Shown here one piece after another: positions 48,802 to 59,367 of a DNA stretch of 64,000 nt. The stretch covers positions 35,679 to 99,678 of the forward strand of contig JAEUOZ010000051.1 of assembly GCA_016790225.1 (NCBI GenBank), given 5' to 3'. The DNA is from Rubrivivax sp. Lineage in GTDB: Bacteria > Pseudomonadota > Gammaproteobacteria > Burkholderiales > Burkholderiaceae. Position numbers and translations under genes: made by a program. Numbering within the stretch: position 1 is the first letter of the stretch; every line of letters begins with the position of its first letter. Under the pieces are notes generated by a model, which worked only from the letters and a program-made list of their open reading frames with translations, was not told where the DNA came from and did not search any database.

Positions 48802-51225
48802 TCAAGCCCGCAGGCGCGCGCCGCACGCCACGCCGGCCCGCTGCACCGCGGCTGCAACACCCGCGTCGATGCGCTCATCGGTCAGCGTGGCCTCATCATC
48901 CAGCAGTTCCAGCCGGATGGCCAGACTGCGTTCGCCCGGTTGCATCCCCGCCACGGCGGCAGCCGGCTGGTAGATGTCGAAGAGCGTGGCCGAACGCACC
49001 AGCCCTTGCGGATCGGCGCGCAAGGCCTGCAGCAAGGCGTCGTGCTGCACCTCGGGGGCGACCACCAGGGCCACATCGCGCAGCGCGGCCTGCTGCCGCG
49101 GCAGCGGCGCGAACTGCGGCAGGGGACGGTCCAGCACGGCGTCCAGATCGAGTTCGAAGAGCATCGGCGCCTGCGGCAGATCGTAGGCCTGGCGCCAGCG
49201 CGGGTGCAGTTCACCCACATGGCCCAGCACGCGCCCGTCGATCTCGATGCGCGCGCAGCGCCCCGGGTGCAGCGCGGGGTGCACATCGGCGATGAAGCGG
49301 GCCTGACGCGGCGCCAGCAGCGCCTCGACATCGCCCTTGGCATCAAAGAAGTCCGCGGCGCGCTCGCGCTGGCCCCACTGCAGGCTCTCCGAAGGGCCGA
49401 AGACCAGCCCGGCCACCCGCATGGGCTGATGCACGCCGGCCACCGTCTGCAGGCTGTCGACCACGCCGGCATCGCGCCGGAAGACGCGGCCGACCTCGAA
49501 GACCCGCACGCGGCTGGCGCGGCGCGCGAGGTTGGTCTTGAGCACAGCCACCAGGCTGCCCATCAGCGAGGAGCGCATCACCGCCAGCGGCGCGGCGATG
49601 GGGTTGAGCACGCGGATCGGATCGGCATTGCCGGCCAGTTCGTGCTCCAGGCGCTCTTCCACGAAGCTGAAATTGATCGTTTCCTGGTAGCCCAGGGCCG
49701 ACAGCGCATGCCTGACGGCCCAGGCGGTGTGACGGCCCTCGCGCCGTGCCTGCGCGGTAACGGGCGCGTGCGGCGCGCTGACCGGCAAGTGGTGCAGCCC
49801 GATGACGCGGATCACCTCTTCGATCAGGTCTTCCTCGATAGCCAGGTCAAAGCGCCAGCTGGGCGGCGTGACGGTCAGCGTGCCATCGGCCTCTGTGCAG
49901 GCCAGGCCCAGGCGGCGGAAGACATCGGCACACTGGGCCTGGGTCAGCGGCAGGCCCAGCACCTTGGCGGCGCGCGCCACGCGCAGCGTCACCGGCGCGC
50001 GCTGCGGCAGGCTCAGGGTCTGGTCATCCATCGGGCCGGCATCGCCGCCGCAGATCTGCCGGATCAGCGCCGTGATGCGTTCGATGTGTTCAACCGTCAG
50101 GGAAGGATCCACACCGCGCTCGAAGCGGTGCCCGGCATCGGTGGAGAAGTTGTAGCGGCGCGAGCGGCCGGCCACGGCCTCGGGCCACCAGAAAGCGGCC
50201 TCCACATACACGTGGCGCGTGTCGTCGCTGACTGCGGTGGCGTCGCCGCCCATGATGCCGGCCAGCGATTCCACGGCCTGGCTGTCCGCGATGACGCCCA
50301 CCGTCTCATCGAGCTCGATGGTGCTGCCATTCAGCAGCTTGAGCGTCTCGCCCGCGCGGCCCCAACGAACGACCAGATGATCGTGAATCTTGTCCAGATC
50401 GAAGATGTGCGAGGGGCGGCCGAACTCGAACATCACGTAGTTGGAGATGTCCACCAGCGCGGTCACCGATCGCTGGCCGCAGCGCGCGAGCCGATCCACC
50501 ATCCAGGCAGGCGTCGCGGCCTTGGTATTGACGTTGCGCACCACACGCCCTGAAAAGCGGCCGCACAGATCCGGCGCCAGCACCTGCACGGGCAGGCGGC
50601 CGTCGTGGACCGGCGTCACCGCGGCGATGGGCGGGGTGATCAGCGGCGAGCCGGTGAGCGCCGAGACCTCGCGCGCGATGCCGTAGACGCTGAGCGTGTG
50701 CCCGAGGTTGGGCGTGAGCTTGAGCGTGAAGATCGTGTCGTCCAGCTTCAGCACCTGGCGCACATCGGCGCCCACGGGCGCGTCGGCAGCAAGTTCCAGC
50801 AGGCCGCCGTGGTCTTCAGACAGCTTCAGCTCGCGCGCCGAGCACAGCATGCCGAAGCTCTCCACGCCGCGCAGCTTGCCCACGCCGATCTTGAAGGGCT
50901 TGCCGTCTTCGCCGGGCGGCAGTTCGGCGCCCACCAGCGCCAGCGGCACACGGATGCCGGCGCGTGCGTTCGGCGCGCCGCAGACGATCTGCAGCAGGCC
51001 TTGCGGGGCATGCATGCCGGCATTGACCTGGCACACGCGCAGCTTGTCGGCATTGGGGTGCTGCTCGGCCGTGACGATCTCGGCCACGACGATGCCGCTG
51101 AAGGGCGGCGCCACCGGGCGCAGCTCTTCGACTTCCATGCCGGACATGGTGAGCAGATCGGCCAGCTCCTGCGTGCCGAGCGGTGGGTTGCAGAACTCGC
51201 GCAACCAGCTTTCGGGGAATTGCAT
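48802..51225 (-). CDS. pheT: Phenylalanine-tRNA ligase beta subunit
   Basis: The 807-residue beta subunit of the (alpha-beta)2 enzyme. It begins [11 protein letters not shown] at ATG 51225, carries an EMAP/tRNA-binding domain ([20 protein letters not shown]), B3/B4 editing domain, B5 domain and the C-terminal anticodon-binding ferredoxin-like domain (FPPS-type end replaced by [13 protein letters not shown]). The beta subunit edits mischarged tyrosyl-tRNA-Phe. It follows pheS by 57 bp. Confidence 0.96.
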   Translation of the reverse strand: MQFPESWLREFCNPPLGTQELADLLTMSGMEVEELRPVAPPFSGIVVAEIVTAEQHPNADKLRVCQVNAGMHAPQGLLQIVCGAPNARAGIRVPLALVGAELPPGEDGKPFKIGVGKLRGVESFGMLCSARELKLSEDHGGLLELAADAPVGADVRQVLKLDDTIFTLKLTPNLGHTLSVYGIAREVSALTGSPLITPPIAAVTPVHDGRLPVQVLAPDLCGRFSGRVVRNVNTKAATPAWMVDRLARCGQRSVTALVDISNYVMFEFGRPSHIFDLDKIHDHLVVRWGRAGETLKLLNGSTIELDETVGVIADSQAVESLAGIMGGDATAVSDDTRHVYVEAAFWWPEAVAGRSRRYNFSTDAGHRFERGVDPSLTVEHIERITALIRQICGGDAGPMDDQTLSLPQRAPVTLRVARAAKVLGLPLTQAQCADVFRRLGLACTEADGTLTVTPPSWRFDLAIEEDLIEEVIRVIGLHHLPVSAPHAPVTAQARREGRHTAWAVRHALSALGYQETINFSFVEERLEHELAGNADPIRVLNPIAAPLAVMRSSLMGSLVAVLKTNLARRASRVRVFEVGRVFRRDAGVVDSLQTVAGVHQPMRVAGLVFGPSESLQWGQRERAADFFDAKGDVEALLAPRQARFIADVHPALHPGRCARIEIDGRVLGHVGELHPRWRQAYDLPQAPMLFELDLDAVLDRPLPQFAPLPRQQAALRDVALVVAPEVQHDALLQALRADPQGLVRSATLFDIYQPAAAVAGMQPGERSLAIRLELLDDEATLTDERIDAGVAAAVQRAGVACGARLRA

Positions 51226-51282
51226 GGTGGTTTCTCGTTGCACGCCCCCCGGCCAGCGAGGGGCAGACGTCCAGACCGAGGA

Positions 51283-52335
51283 TCAGCGGAACTGCGAGAG
51301 GAAGCGCAGATCGCCCTCGAAGAACAGGCGCAGGTCATTCACGCCGTAGCGCAGCATGGCCAGGCGATCCGGGCCCATGCCGAAGGCGAAGCCGATGTAT
51401 CGCTCAGGATCCAGGCCGTAGTTGCGCACCACGTTCGGGTGCACCTGCCCCGAGCCGGCCAGCTCCAGCCACTTGCCCTTGAGCGGGCCGTGGCCGAACA
51501 TCATGTCGATCTCGGCACTGGGTTCGGTGAACGGAAAGTAGCTCGGCCGAAAGCGCGTCTGGATGTCGTCGTCCTCGAAGAAGCGCCGCAGGAAATCGGT
51601 GAACACGACCTTCAGGTCCTTGAAGCTGATGTCTTCGCCGATCCACAGGCCTTCGCACTGGTGGAACATGGGCGAGTGCGTGGCGTCGCTGTCCACGCGG
51701 TAGGTGCGGCCCGGCGCGATCACGCGGATCTCGGGCATCGGCCCGCCGGTGGCATCGGCCGCGTGGCGCTGGGCATGGGCGCGGGCATAGCGCACCTGCA
51801 TCGGGCTGGTGTGCGGCCGCAGGTTCAGCCAGCGGCCCTGCGCATCGCGGATGTCCACGTAGAACGTGTCCTGCATCGAGCGCGCGGGGTGGTTCTCGGG
51901 GTTGTTCAGCGCCGTGAAGCTCATCCAGTCGGTCTCGATCTCGGGGCCTTCGGCCACATCGAAACCCATGGAGCCGAAGATCGCCTCGATGCGCTCGATC
52001 GCGCGGCTGACCGGGTGCAGACCGCCCTTGCCGCGCTGCCGCCCCGGCAGGCTCACATCCAGCGCCTGCGCCTTGAGCTGCGCATCCAGCTCCGCCTGCG
52101 CCAGCGCTTCGCGGCGCTCGTTCAGAGCGGCTTCGATGGACAGTTTGACCTGGTTGATCTCGGCGCCGCGCGCCTTCTTCTGATCCACGCTCAGCGCGGC
52201 CAGGCCCTTGAGCAGTTCGGTCACGCGGCCGGCCTTGCCCAGGAAACGCGCCTTGGCGTTTTCCAGTTCGGCGGCGCTGGGCGCTGCGGCAAATTCGCTG
52301 CGCGCCTGCGCAAGAAGGGTGTCGAGATCGCTCAT
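51283..52335 (-). CDS. pheS: Phenylalanine-tRNA ligase alpha subunit
   Basis: The 350-residue catalytic subunit, from ATG 52335, has an N-terminal coiled coil and class II motifs: motif 2 around [20 protein letters not shown] and motif 3 [20 protein letters not shown] strong intrinsic terminator (52349-52376) lies 14 bp before its start codon, so expression from upstream promoters must pass or regulate that hairpin, as in the pheM-pheST attenuator of enterobacteria. Confidence 0.96.
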   Translation of the reverse strand: MSDLDTLLAQARSEFAAAPSAAELENAKARFLGKAGRVTELLKGLAALSVDQKKARGAEINQVKLSIEAALNERREALAQAELDAQLKAQALDVSLPGRQRGKGGLHPVSRAIERIEAIFGSMGFDVAEGPEIETDWMSFTALNNPENHPARSMQDTFYVDIRDAQGRWLNLRPHTSPMQVRYARAHAQRHAADATGGPMPEIRVIAPGRTYRVDSDATHSPMFHQCEGLWIGEDISFKDLKVVFTDFLRRFFEDDDIQTRFRPSYFPFTEPSAEIDMMFGHGPLKGKWLELAGSGQVHPNVVRNYGLDPERYIGFAFGMGPDRLAMLRYGVNDLRLFFEGDLRFLSQFR

Positions 52336-52348
52336 CGTGGCAGGAATG

Positions 52349-52376
52349 AAAAAGGCCGCCACCAGGTGACGGCCTT
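52349..52376 (-). terminator. Intrinsic terminator between rplT and pheS
   Basis: On the minus strand AAGGCCGTCAC and GTGGCGGCCTT pair over 11 bp (one G-U) around loop CTG, followed by TTTTTC. The T-tract ends 14 bp before the pheS ATG. I looked for a Phe-rich leader peptide between rplT and the hairpin and found none. Confidence 0.8.
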
Positions 52377-52431
52377 GAAGTCTGAGGCGTGCCCGGCACC
52401 GCCCGCGAGGGGCGTGGCCGGCACGCGGCGT

Positions 52432-52788
52432 TCAGCTCAGCTGGGCCTTCACCTTGGCAACGATGCTGCCAAAGGCGGCCGGATCATTGACCGCCAGATC
52501 GGCCAGGACCTTGCGGTCGATGTCGATCTGCGCCTTCTTCAGGCCGGCCATGAACTTGCTGTAGGTGACACCCAGTTCACGCGAAGCCGCGTTGATACGG
52601 GCGATCCACAGCTGGCGGAAGACCCGCTTGCGGGTGCGGCGGTCGCGGTAGGCATATTGCCCGGCCTTCATCACCGCCTGCTTGGCGATGCGGAAGACAT
52701 TCTTGCGGCGGCCGCGGAAGCCCTTGGCGAGCTTCAGGATCTTCTTGTGACGGGCGTGTGCGGTGACACCACGTTTGACGCGAGGCAT
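52432..52788 (-). CDS. rplT: 50S ribosomal protein L20
   Basis: The 118-residue L20 binds 23S rRNA early in 50S assembly. The N-terminus [18 protein letters not shown] and the block [16 protein letters not shown] are characteristic. It is 32 bp after rpmI in the infC-rpmI-rplT order. In other bacteria L20 represses its own operon by binding the leader. Confidence 0.97.
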   Translation of the reverse strand: MPRVKRGVTAHARHKKILKLAKGFRGRRKNVFRIAKQAVMKAGQYAYRDRRTRKRVFRQLWIARINAASRELGVTYSKFMAGLKKAQIDIDRKVLADLAVNDPAAFGSIVAKVKAQLS

Positions 52789-52820
52789 GTGTGTGCTCCT
52801 GTTTTACGGTGGTGGTGGGA

Positions 52821-53024
52821 TCAGAGGCCAGCAAAGGGCAGCATCGCAGCGATGTGGCCCATGTTGGTCTCGTGCACGTTCGCCGGCCCACGCAGGTGGC
52901 GCTTGTTCTTCGTGGTCTTCTTCGTCAGGATGTGGCGCTTGTAGGCCTGACCGCGCTTGACGGTGCCACCCGGGCGAACACGAAAGCGCTTCTTGGCGCT
53001 GCTCTTGGTCTTCATCTTGGGCAT
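52821..53024 (-). CDS. rpmI: 50S ribosomal protein L35
   Basis: A 67-residue basic protein starting [16 protein letters not shown], the invariant L35 N-terminus, and ending in [11 protein letters not shown]. It lies between infC and rplT. Confidence 0.97.
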   Translation of the reverse strand: MPKMKTKSSAKKRFRVRPGGTVKRGQAYKRHILTKKTTKNKRHLRGPANVHETNMGHIAAMLPFAGL

Positions 53025-53150
53025 GACTGCTCCTTCTAAGTGACCCTTGCAGGCGGCTTCTGGGCGAAGCGCTTGATGGCCTGCAACGGCTTCTTGTTCG
53101 ACCCCCGCGGTGACCAGACCGCGAGGCCGAAACCCTGTCTGTGCGACGCC

Positions 53151-53699
53151 CTACTTCCGCTTGGGCGCCAGCACCATGATCATCTGCCGGCCTTCCAGCT
53201 TGGGCATGTTTTCCACCACCGAGACATCGGCCAGTTCGTCGCGGATGCGCTCCAGCATCTTCATGCCGATTTCCTGGTGCGTGATCTCGCGACCGCGAAA
53301 GCGCAGGGTGACCTTGCCCTTGTCGCCGTCCTCGGCGATGAAGCGGCGCAGATTGCGCAGCTTGATCGCGTAGTCGCCGTCATCCGTACCAGGACGGAAC
53401 TTGACTTCCTTGATCTCGATGACCTTCTGCTTGGACTTGGCTTCAGCGGCCTTCTTCTGCTCCTGGTACTTGAACTTGCCGTAGTCCATCAACCGGCACA
53501 CCGGCGGATCCGCCGTGGCTGCGATTTCGACGAGATCGACATCCAGGTCGCCCGCCATTCGCAAGGCTTCGAGGATGGGCACGATGCCCAGTGGCTCGTT
53601 CTCGACACCGTTCAGGCGCACTTGCGGCGCCATGATCTCGCGGTTCAGCCTGTGCTTGCGCTCCGCATTCGGAACGCGCCGGTCCATGAAGGTAGCGAT
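53151..53699 (-). CDS. infC: Translation initiation factor IF-3, probable ATC start
   Basis: IF-3 checks start-codon pairing on the 30S subunit. The body contains [30 protein letters not shown] and the C-terminal [20 protein letters not shown]. The first ATG is at 53687, but the ribosome site AAGGGG (53708-53713) is 20 nt from it and 8 nt from an in-frame ATC at 53697-53699. ATC therefore fits best, giving 182 residues. Rare AUU/AUC starts of infC are known to let IF-3 repress itself. It lies between thrS and rpmI. Confidence 0.93.
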   Translation of the reverse strand: MATFMDRRVPNAERKHRLNREIMAPQVRLNGVENEPLGIVPILEALRMAGDLDVDLVEIAATADPPVCRLMDYGKFKYQEQKKAAEAKSKQKVIEIKEVKFRPGTDDGDYAIKLRNLRRFIAEDGDKGKVTLRFRGREITHQEIGMKMLERIRDELADVSVVENMPKLEGRQMIMVLAPKRK

Positions 53700-53827
53700 G
53701 GTTCAAACCCCTTAGCGCCACCTGCAGGCAAACAAGCGGCGGAAACAACCCAAAAACGCGCTCTGAACGTCCGGACCGAGGAGCGACCCCGACAGCCGGA
53801 TGCTGCAGCCTGGGCTGCAGCGGCACT

Positions 53828-55735
53828 TCAGACCTTGGTGGCGATGTCCTGGGCGAGCTTTGCAGCGAAGTCGGCCAGCGGCATCACACCCAGATCCTTG
53901 TTGCCCCGAGCGCGCACGGCAACGGCCCCGTTTGCCTTCTCCTTGTCGCCGACGACCAGGATGAACGGGGCCTTTTGCATCGAATGCTCGCGGATTTTAT
54001 AGGTGATTTTTTCGTTGCGCAAATCCAGGGAGACTCTAACTCCTTGTTTTTGCAGCGATTTCGCCACTTCGCGCGCATATTCGGCCTGCGCATCGGTGAT
54101 CGAGGCGATCACCACCTGCTGCGGCGCCAGCCAGACGGGCAGCGCGCCGGCGTGCTGCTCGATCAGGATGCCGATGAATCGCTCCAGGCTGCCGACGATG
54201 GCGCGGTGCAGCATCACGGGCGTCTGGCGGCTGCCGTCCTCGGCCACGTACTCGGCGCCCAGGCGCTCGGCCATGAAGAAATCGACCTGCATCGTGCCGC
54301 ACTGCCACTCCCGGCCGATGGCGTCCTTCAGCGTGTATTCGATCTTCGGGCCGTAGAACGCGCCGTCGCCCGGCGAGATGACAAATTCGCAGCCCGAGGC
54401 GCGCAGGCTCTCCATCAGGGCGTGCTCGGCCTTGTCCCAGCTTTCGTCGCTGCCGATGCGGGCCTGCGGGCGCGTGGCCACCTTGTAGAGGATCTCCGTG
54501 AAGCCGAAATCCCGGTAGACGGCCTGCAGCAGGGCCGTGTAGGCCGTGCACTCGGGCAGGATCTGGTCTTCGGTGCAGAAGATGTGGCCATCGTCCTGCG
54601 TGAAGGCGCGCACGCGCATGATGCCGTGCAGGCCGCCCGTGGGCTCGTTGCGGTGGCACTGGCCAAACTCGCCGAAGCGCAGCGGCAGATCGCGGTAGCT
54701 CTTGATGCCCTGCTTGAAGATCAGGATGTGGCCGGGGCAGTTCATCGGCTTGAGCGCGTAATCGCGCTTTTCCGATTCCGTCGTGAACATGTTTTCACGG
54801 TACTTCTGCCAGTGGCCCGTCTTCTCCCACAGGCTCTGGTCCAGGATCTGCGGCCCCTTGACTTCCAGGTAGCCGTTGTCGCGGTAGACCTGGCGCATGT
54901 ACTGCTCGATGCCCTGCCACACCGTCCAGCCCTTGGGGTGCCAGAACACCGTGCCCGGGCTGTGCTCGTCCAGGTGGAACAGATCCAGCTCGCGGCCGAG
55001 CTTGCGGTGATCGCGCTTCTCGGCCTCTTCCAGCCGCGTCAGGTGCTGCTGCAGATCGTCCTTCGTCGCCCAGGCCGTGCCGTAGATGCGCTGCAGCATC
55101 TCGTTGCGGTGATCGCCGCGCCAGTAGGCACCCGCCAGCTTCATCAGCTTGAAGTGCTTGAGCCGGCCCGTGCTGGGCACGTGCGGGCCGCGGCAGAGAT
55201 CCTCGAAGCCGCCTTCGCGGTACAGGCTCACGTCTTCGCCGGACGGTATGCTGGCGATGATCTCCGCCTTGTAGTGCTCGCCCAGGGACTTGAAGTAGGC
55301 CACGGCCTCGTCACGCGGCAGCACGCGGCGCAGCACGGGCTCGTTCTTTGCCGCCAGCTCGACCATGCGCTTCTCGATGGCCGCCAGATCTTCCGGCGTG
55401 AACGGGCGCTTGTAGGCAAAGTCGTAGAAGAAGCCGTGTTCGATGACCGGGCCGATGGTCACCTGCGCATCGGGAAACAGCTCCTTGACGGCATAGGCCA
55501 GCAGGTGCGCCGTCGAGTGCCGGATCATCTCCAGGCCGTCGGCATCCTTGTCGGTGACGATGGCCAGGCGGGCGTCGGCCTGCAGCGAGTGGCTCGTGTC
55601 CACCAGCTTGCCATCCACCTTGCCGCCGAGGGCGGCCTTGGCCAGGCCGGGGCCGATGGAGGCGGCCACCTCGGCCACCGTCACGGGGCCGGAAAACTGG
55701 CGCTGGGATTGATCGGGGAGCGTGATCGTGATCAT
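53828..55735 (-). CDS. thrS: Threonine-tRNA ligase
   Basis: The 635-residue protein from ATG 55735 has the TGS domain ([20 protein letters not shown]), an editing domain ([18 protein letters not shown]), the class II core with motif 2 ([19 protein letters not shown]), and the C-terminal anticodon-binding domain. It is the first gene of thrS-infC-rpmI-rplT. A terminator whose T-tract ends 22 bp before its ATG and a Thr-rich 13-residue leader ORF indicate attenuation by threonyl-tRNA. Confidence 0.97.
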   Translation of the reverse strand: MITITLPDQSQRQFSGPVTVAEVAASIGPGLAKAALGGKVDGKLVDTSHSLQADARLAIVTDKDADGLEMIRHSTAHLLAYAVKELFPDAQVTIGPVIEHGFFYDFAYKRPFTPEDLAAIEKRMVELAAKNEPVLRRVLPRDEAVAYFKSLGEHYKAEIIASIPSGEDVSLYREGGFEDLCRGPHVPSTGRLKHFKLMKLAGAYWRGDHRNEMLQRIYGTAWATKDDLQQHLTRLEEAEKRDHRKLGRELDLFHLDEHSPGTVFWHPKGWTVWQGIEQYMRQVYRDNGYLEVKGPQILDQSLWEKTGHWQKYRENMFTTESEKRDYALKPMNCPGHILIFKQGIKSYRDLPLRFGEFGQCHRNEPTGGLHGIMRVRAFTQDDGHIFCTEDQILPECTAYTALLQAVYRDFGFTEILYKVATRPQARIGSDESWDKAEHALMESLRASGCEFVISPGDGAFYGPKIEYTLKDAIGREWQCGTMQVDFFMAERLGAEYVAEDGSRQTPVMLHRAIVGSLERFIGILIEQHAGALPVWLAPQQVVIASITDAQAEYAREVAKSLQKQGVRVSLDLRNEKITYKIREHSMQKAPFILVVGDKEKANGAVAVRARGNKDLGVMPLADFAAKLAQDIATKV

Positions 55736-55757
55736 GGCGGGTCCTTGGGGCGGCAAC

Positions 55758-55783
55758 AAAAAAGCGCGGGATTGCCGCGCTTT
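55758..55783 (-). terminator. Attenuator terminator in the thrS leader
   Basis: On the minus strand AAAGCGCGG (from 55783) pairs with CCGCGCTTT (to 55761) around loop CAATC, running into TTTTTT. It is 22 bp before the thrS start. The 5' arm GCGCGGC (55780-55774) can instead pair with GCCGCGC at 55821-55815, just after the leader ORF, forming an antiterminator. Confidence 0.8.
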
Positions 55784-55826
55784 GCTGTGAGGGAAAAGAA
55801 GGATCGACGGGGATGCGCGGCCGGCT

Positions 55827-55868
55827 TCAGCGTCGGGTGACGGTGGTGGGGGGAGTCCGCGGTGTCAT
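55827..55868 (-). CDS. Putative Thr leader peptide of thrS (13 residues)
   Basis: ATG at 55868 to TGA at 55827-55829 encodes [13 protein letters not shown], with five Thr in twelve residues after Met. AAAGG lies ten bases upstream. The ORF ends about 44 nt before the terminator stem and overlaps a CGCGG segment that can pair with CCGCG in the antiterminator strand. This gives the three mutually exclusive pairings expected of classic ribosome-mediated attenuation. Too short for gene finders; existence of the peptide is inferred. Confidence 0.6.
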   Translation of the reverse strand: MTPRTPPTTVTRR

Positions 55869-55918
55869 AACCCAGATGCCTTTCTTGCCCTTGTTGCGTG
55901 GGAAGGAGAGCGCGGAGT

Positions 55919-56992
55919 TTATGCCAAGGGCTCGGCTTCGATGGGCCGATCTGCCTCGACAAGGCGGCTGAACTCGTCGGCCAGCCGCTGGCTTTCGGAG
56001 ATGGCCTGGCGCCAGACCCGCATGCGGCCTGCCAGATCGTCGCCGAAGGCCTTGAAATCCTCGCGGTCGGGCAGCTTGCCCAAGGGCAGCGATGCCACCC
56101 ACTGCGGCTGCGGCGCCAGCACCACCACGTTGTCCAGGAAGGCCGAGGCCCGATGCCGGCGCTTCCAGGCCTTGTCCAGCCAGCCCGGCACCACCTGCGC
56201 GCCAAAGTGCGGATAGAGCACCATGCCTTCGGCCATCGTGGCGTAGTTCAGGTGCAGGTGGTAATCCGTGATGCCGCCGTCCCAGTAGGCACCCCGCGGG
56301 CCGCCGGGGATGTCCTGCACGGCCTGCAGCCAGAACGGGATCGAGCAGCTGGCCAGCACCGCCGGCGCCAGGTTGTCCGGCACCAGCGTCACCTGGCGGC
56401 TGCGGAAATCGCTCAGCGCAAAGGGCAGTGGCTCGCGCGGATCGCTGAACAGCACACGCTCCAGCCAGAAGCCCAGCGCCCCGCGGTGCGCCGCATTGGC
56501 GAAGAAGGCGCCGGCGTAGCCCAGCGCCGTGCGCACGCGGCCTTCGCGGTGCAGCACATGCCGGCCGCGGCTGGTGAGCACGTGCAGCCGATAGCGCGGC
56601 GATTGCAGCACCTCGGCGGCGCGGGTGCCCAGGCGCTGCTGCAGCGTGCGGCCGAAGACCTCGCTCACCACGCGCGCCGTGGGGGGCTTGCCCGGCGCGT
56701 GATCGTAGGTCTGGGAGACATAGTCGTCGGCCAGCTGCAGCAGCGCCGCTTCGGCATCGGGCAGCGTGGCGCAGGCCATGCGCCAGGCCCCGATGGAGGC
56801 GCCGATCAGGTGCACCGTTTGTGCAGAGCGCGGCAGCCACTGGCCGAAGAGATAACGATCCAGGGGATTGAGGATCAGGCCCTTGGGGCCGCCCGCGGCC
56901 GCCGGCACCACGCGCACATCCTGCGGCCGCAGCCCCTGCTGCTGCAGCTGGCGGCGCGCCCGGGGGCCGGCAAGGATGCGCAGCGCCTGCAT
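55919..56992 (-). CDS. Patatin-like phospholipase
   Basis: A 357-residue patatin-fold serine hydrolase. The oxyanion segment AAGGPKGLIL, nucleophile elbow GASIGAW (GxSxG, Ser near residue 66) and catalytic Asp in YWDGGITDYH are all present, giving a Ser-Asp dyad. No signal peptide is seen, so it is probably cytoplasmic or membrane-associated. It starts 6 bp after the TonB-dependent receptor gene and is likely in one transcript with it. Confidence 0.9.
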   Translation of the reverse strand: MQALRILAGPRARRQLQQQGLRPQDVRVVPAAAGGPKGLILNPLDRYLFGQWLPRSAQTVHLIGASIGAWRMACATLPDAEAALLQLADDYVSQTYDHAPGKPPTARVVSEVFGRTLQQRLGTRAAEVLQSPRYRLHVLTSRGRHVLHREGRVRTALGYAGAFFANAAHRGALGFWLERVLFSDPREPLPFALSDFRSRQVTLVPDNLAPAVLASCSIPFWLQAVQDIPGGPRGAYWDGGITDYHLHLNYATMAEGMVLYPHFGAQVVPGWLDKAWKRRHRASAFLDNVVVLAPQPQWVASLPLGKLPDREDFKAFGDDLAGRMRVWRQAISESQRLADEFSRLVEADRPIEAEPLA

Positions 56993-56998
56993 GGGGGA

Positions 56999-59323
56999 TC
57001 AGAACTTGGCGCTCACGCCGAGATTCACGCCGAAGGGCTGCACGCGGCGCTGCTCGTCGAAGAGGCGCGTGCCGTCGGCCTCCTGCGTCTCGGACAAGGT
57101 GGCGAAGTGGGCGCGCGGCAGGTTGTGGCCCGACAGGCGCACGATCAGATCCTTGTGCACGGCGAAGGACACATAGCCATCGAGGTTGCGCGCACGGTTG
57201 ATCGTGCGGCGCTGCGTCGCGCTGAGCTGCGTGCGGTAGCCGGGCGTGAACTGGAAGCCGAAGCCGGCGCCCCAGGGCGTGCCGGCCCAGCGGTGATCCA
57301 GGCCGAAGCCGAAGGTCCAGGGTTGCTGGCCCTCCAGCCGGTTGTCGGGCCCGGGGATGTCGTCCACGCGCGAGTGGTAGAGGCTCAGCGTGCTGCGCAG
57401 GTTCATCGCGCCCGGCAGCGGCGCTGCGGGCCACAGCTCGTCGATGCGGCCCTTGAGCTCCAGCTCCAGGCCGGTGCTGCGCGCATCGCGCAGGTTGACC
57501 GGGCGCTGCACCCAGCGCGGCACGGGTGACCAGGCCACGGCCTCCTCGGCCAGCTGCTGGCGGATCAGGCCCTGCACGCGGCGGTGAAAGAGGCCGGCGC
57601 TGATCACGCCGCCGCGCGGCAGGTAGGTCTCCAGCGCCAGATCGATGCCGGTGGTCAGCTCGGGCTGCAGCGCGGGGTTGCCCACCCGGTCCGGCGACAG
57701 CGCCACGTTGGGGCCGCTGGCCGGGAAGTTGCCGTTGATCGAGGGCCGCGCCATCAGCGCATTCAGATCCGGGGCCTTGTAGCTGCGCGTGAGGCTCATG
57801 CGCAGCAGATCGCGCCCCTTCTCGTTGAGCCGGTGCTGCAGGTGCATCACGGGCGTGACAACCTCGCTGCGCGAGCGCAGCGTCTGGCCTTCGTCGCGGC
57901 TGGTGGTCTGCAGCGTCTCGCTGCGCACGCCGACATAGGCGGACCAGCGCGGCGCGATCTGCCACTCGTCCTGCAGGTAGGCGGCCCAGCGCTGCACCTC
58001 GGCGTCGAACGGCCGCGCCTCGAAGCCCTGCAGCTGCGGCAGGCCGTTTTCGGTGACGCTGCGCTCCTCGCGGCGCGTCCTGCGCTCCACGTCCCAGCCG
58101 CTGGCCAGGGTGTGGCTCTCGCCCCAGGGCAGCGTGAACTTGCCGCTGCTGCTGGCGCCGTCTTCCTGCACGCGCCCGGTGGACAGGCGATCGACCGTCT
58201 GCCGCCCCTGTGCATCCAGGCCCAGGCTGCGGTTGTTCCAGCCGTTGCGCGTGGCCTGCAGGCCCGCGCGGGCCTCCAGGCGCGCACCTGCCTCGAAGCG
58301 CTGGTTCAGGCTCAGGCCCGTGCGCAGGTTCTGCCAGTAGCCGCGCTGCCGGTAGCTGTCGTCCAGGCTGGCCGGCGTGCTGCCTTCGAGCACGCGGTTG
58401 AGGTAGCTGCCGGCGCTGCCGGATTCATTGCGCTGCAGCCAGCTGCTCCACTCCAGCGTGGTGCGATCGCTGACGCGCCAGTTCAGCCGCGGCCCGAAAT
58501 TGAAGCCGCCACCCCACCAGTGGTCCTGCCCGTCGTAGGCGATGCGCTGCAGCAGGCCCGCGGTATCCCGCGTCAGGCGGCTGCCCTGGGTGTCCTGACC
58601 GCCGGCCCACTGGAAGCCCGACAGCGGCAGGGCCACGCTCAGCTCGCCCAGCCGGTCTGCCCAATTGGCATTGAAGCCGCCCGCCGGCCGGTGGCGGGAG
58701 TACGAGACCCGGCCGGAGAGCTCGCGCTGGCGCTGGCGCGCCGCGGCACGCAGGATGACGTTGATGGTGCCGGCCACGGCCTGCGTGCTGTGTTCGGCCG
58801 TCGGGCCCTTGGTGATCTCGATGCGTTCGACCTGCGAGGGCGGCAGGTTGTCCAGGCTGAAGCCCGGCGGCGCGCGTTCGCCGTTGACCAGGATCAGCGT
58901 GTAGCCCGCGCCCATGCCGCGCAGCCTGGGGTTGCCACCGCTGAGGTTGACGCCGGGCTGGCGCTTCAGGACATCGAGCACGCTGGGGTCGTTGAACTTG
59001 TCCAGCTCCTCGCGGCCGACCACCGTCCGGGCCACCGGATCGCGGCGGCGCTGCTCGCTGTCGCTGGCGGTCTCGGCCCGGATCTCGATGCGCTGGGTTG
59101 CGGGCGCAGCCGGTGCCGTTGCGGACGGCCCAGCGGGGCTTGCCGCGGAAGGCGGCGGGCTGGCCGGCGGGGGCGGGGGCGCGGGCGCGGCAGCCGGCGT
59201 CTGCGCCGGTTGCTCGGTCTGCGCCATCACCGGCCCCAGTGCCAGCAGCCCGATCAGCGCCCAGGCAGTCTGGAGCCGCGCCTCGGGCCACGGCCGCCCT
59301 TCGGCATCCAGCCGCTTCGGCAC
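56999..59323 (-). CDS. TonB-dependent outer-membrane receptor
   Basis: A 774-residue receptor from GTG 59323. The signal peptide is WALIGLLALGPVMAQ, followed by a Pro/Ala-rich segment and the plug domain (VVGREELDKFNDPSVLDVLK, then GVNLSGGNPRLRGMGAGYTL). A 22-strand barrel ends in the canonical C-terminal aromatic (VNLGVSAKF). It is of the siderophore/vitamin uptake type; no ligand can be named. The frame is open far upstream, opposite to nothing but through tex, and that extension is not real. It is adjacent to a patatin-like gene. Confidence 0.9.
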   Translation of the reverse strand: MPKRLDAEGRPWPEARLQTAWALIGLLALGPVMAQTEQPAQTPAAAPAPPPPPASPPPSAASPAGPSATAPAAPATQRIEIRAETASDSEQRRRDPVARTVVGREELDKFNDPSVLDVLKRQPGVNLSGGNPRLRGMGAGYTLILVNGERAPPGFSLDNLPPSQVERIEITKGPTAEHSTQAVAGTINVILRAAARQRQRELSGRVSYSRHRPAGGFNANWADRLGELSVALPLSGFQWAGGQDTQGSRLTRDTAGLLQRIAYDGQDHWWGGGFNFGPRLNWRVSDRTTLEWSSWLQRNESGSAGSYLNRVLEGSTPASLDDSYRQRGYWQNLRTGLSLNQRFEAGARLEARAGLQATRNGWNNRSLGLDAQGRQTVDRLSTGRVQEDGASSSGKFTLPWGESHTLASGWDVERRTRREERSVTENGLPQLQGFEARPFDAEVQRWAAYLQDEWQIAPRWSAYVGVRSETLQTTSRDEGQTLRSRSEVVTPVMHLQHRLNEKGRDLLRMSLTRSYKAPDLNALMARPSINGNFPASGPNVALSPDRVGNPALQPELTTGIDLALETYLPRGGVISAGLFHRRVQGLIRQQLAEEAVAWSPVPRWVQRPVNLRDARSTGLELELKGRIDELWPAAPLPGAMNLRSTLSLYHSRVDDIPGPDNRLEGQQPWTFGFGLDHRWAGTPWGAGFGFQFTPGYRTQLSATQRRTINRARNLDGYVSFAVHKDLIVRLSGHNLPRAHFATLSETQEADGTRLFDEQRRVQPFGVNLGVSAKF

Positions 59324-59367
59324 CGGCCCAAGCCGGCTTGCGCCCGATCGCCCGGGCGCCCGCAGTC

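Noticed and set aside
52377..52431. pheM-like leader peptide before pheS
   Set aside because: All three frames were read; no short ORF with clustered Phe codons exists.
53975..55840. 621-codon open frame opposite thrS
   Set aside because: Antisense shadow; thrS motifs on the minus strand are unambiguous.
55898..57529. 543-codon open frame opposite the patatin and TonB genes
   Set aside because: Low-information translation opposite two well-supported genes.
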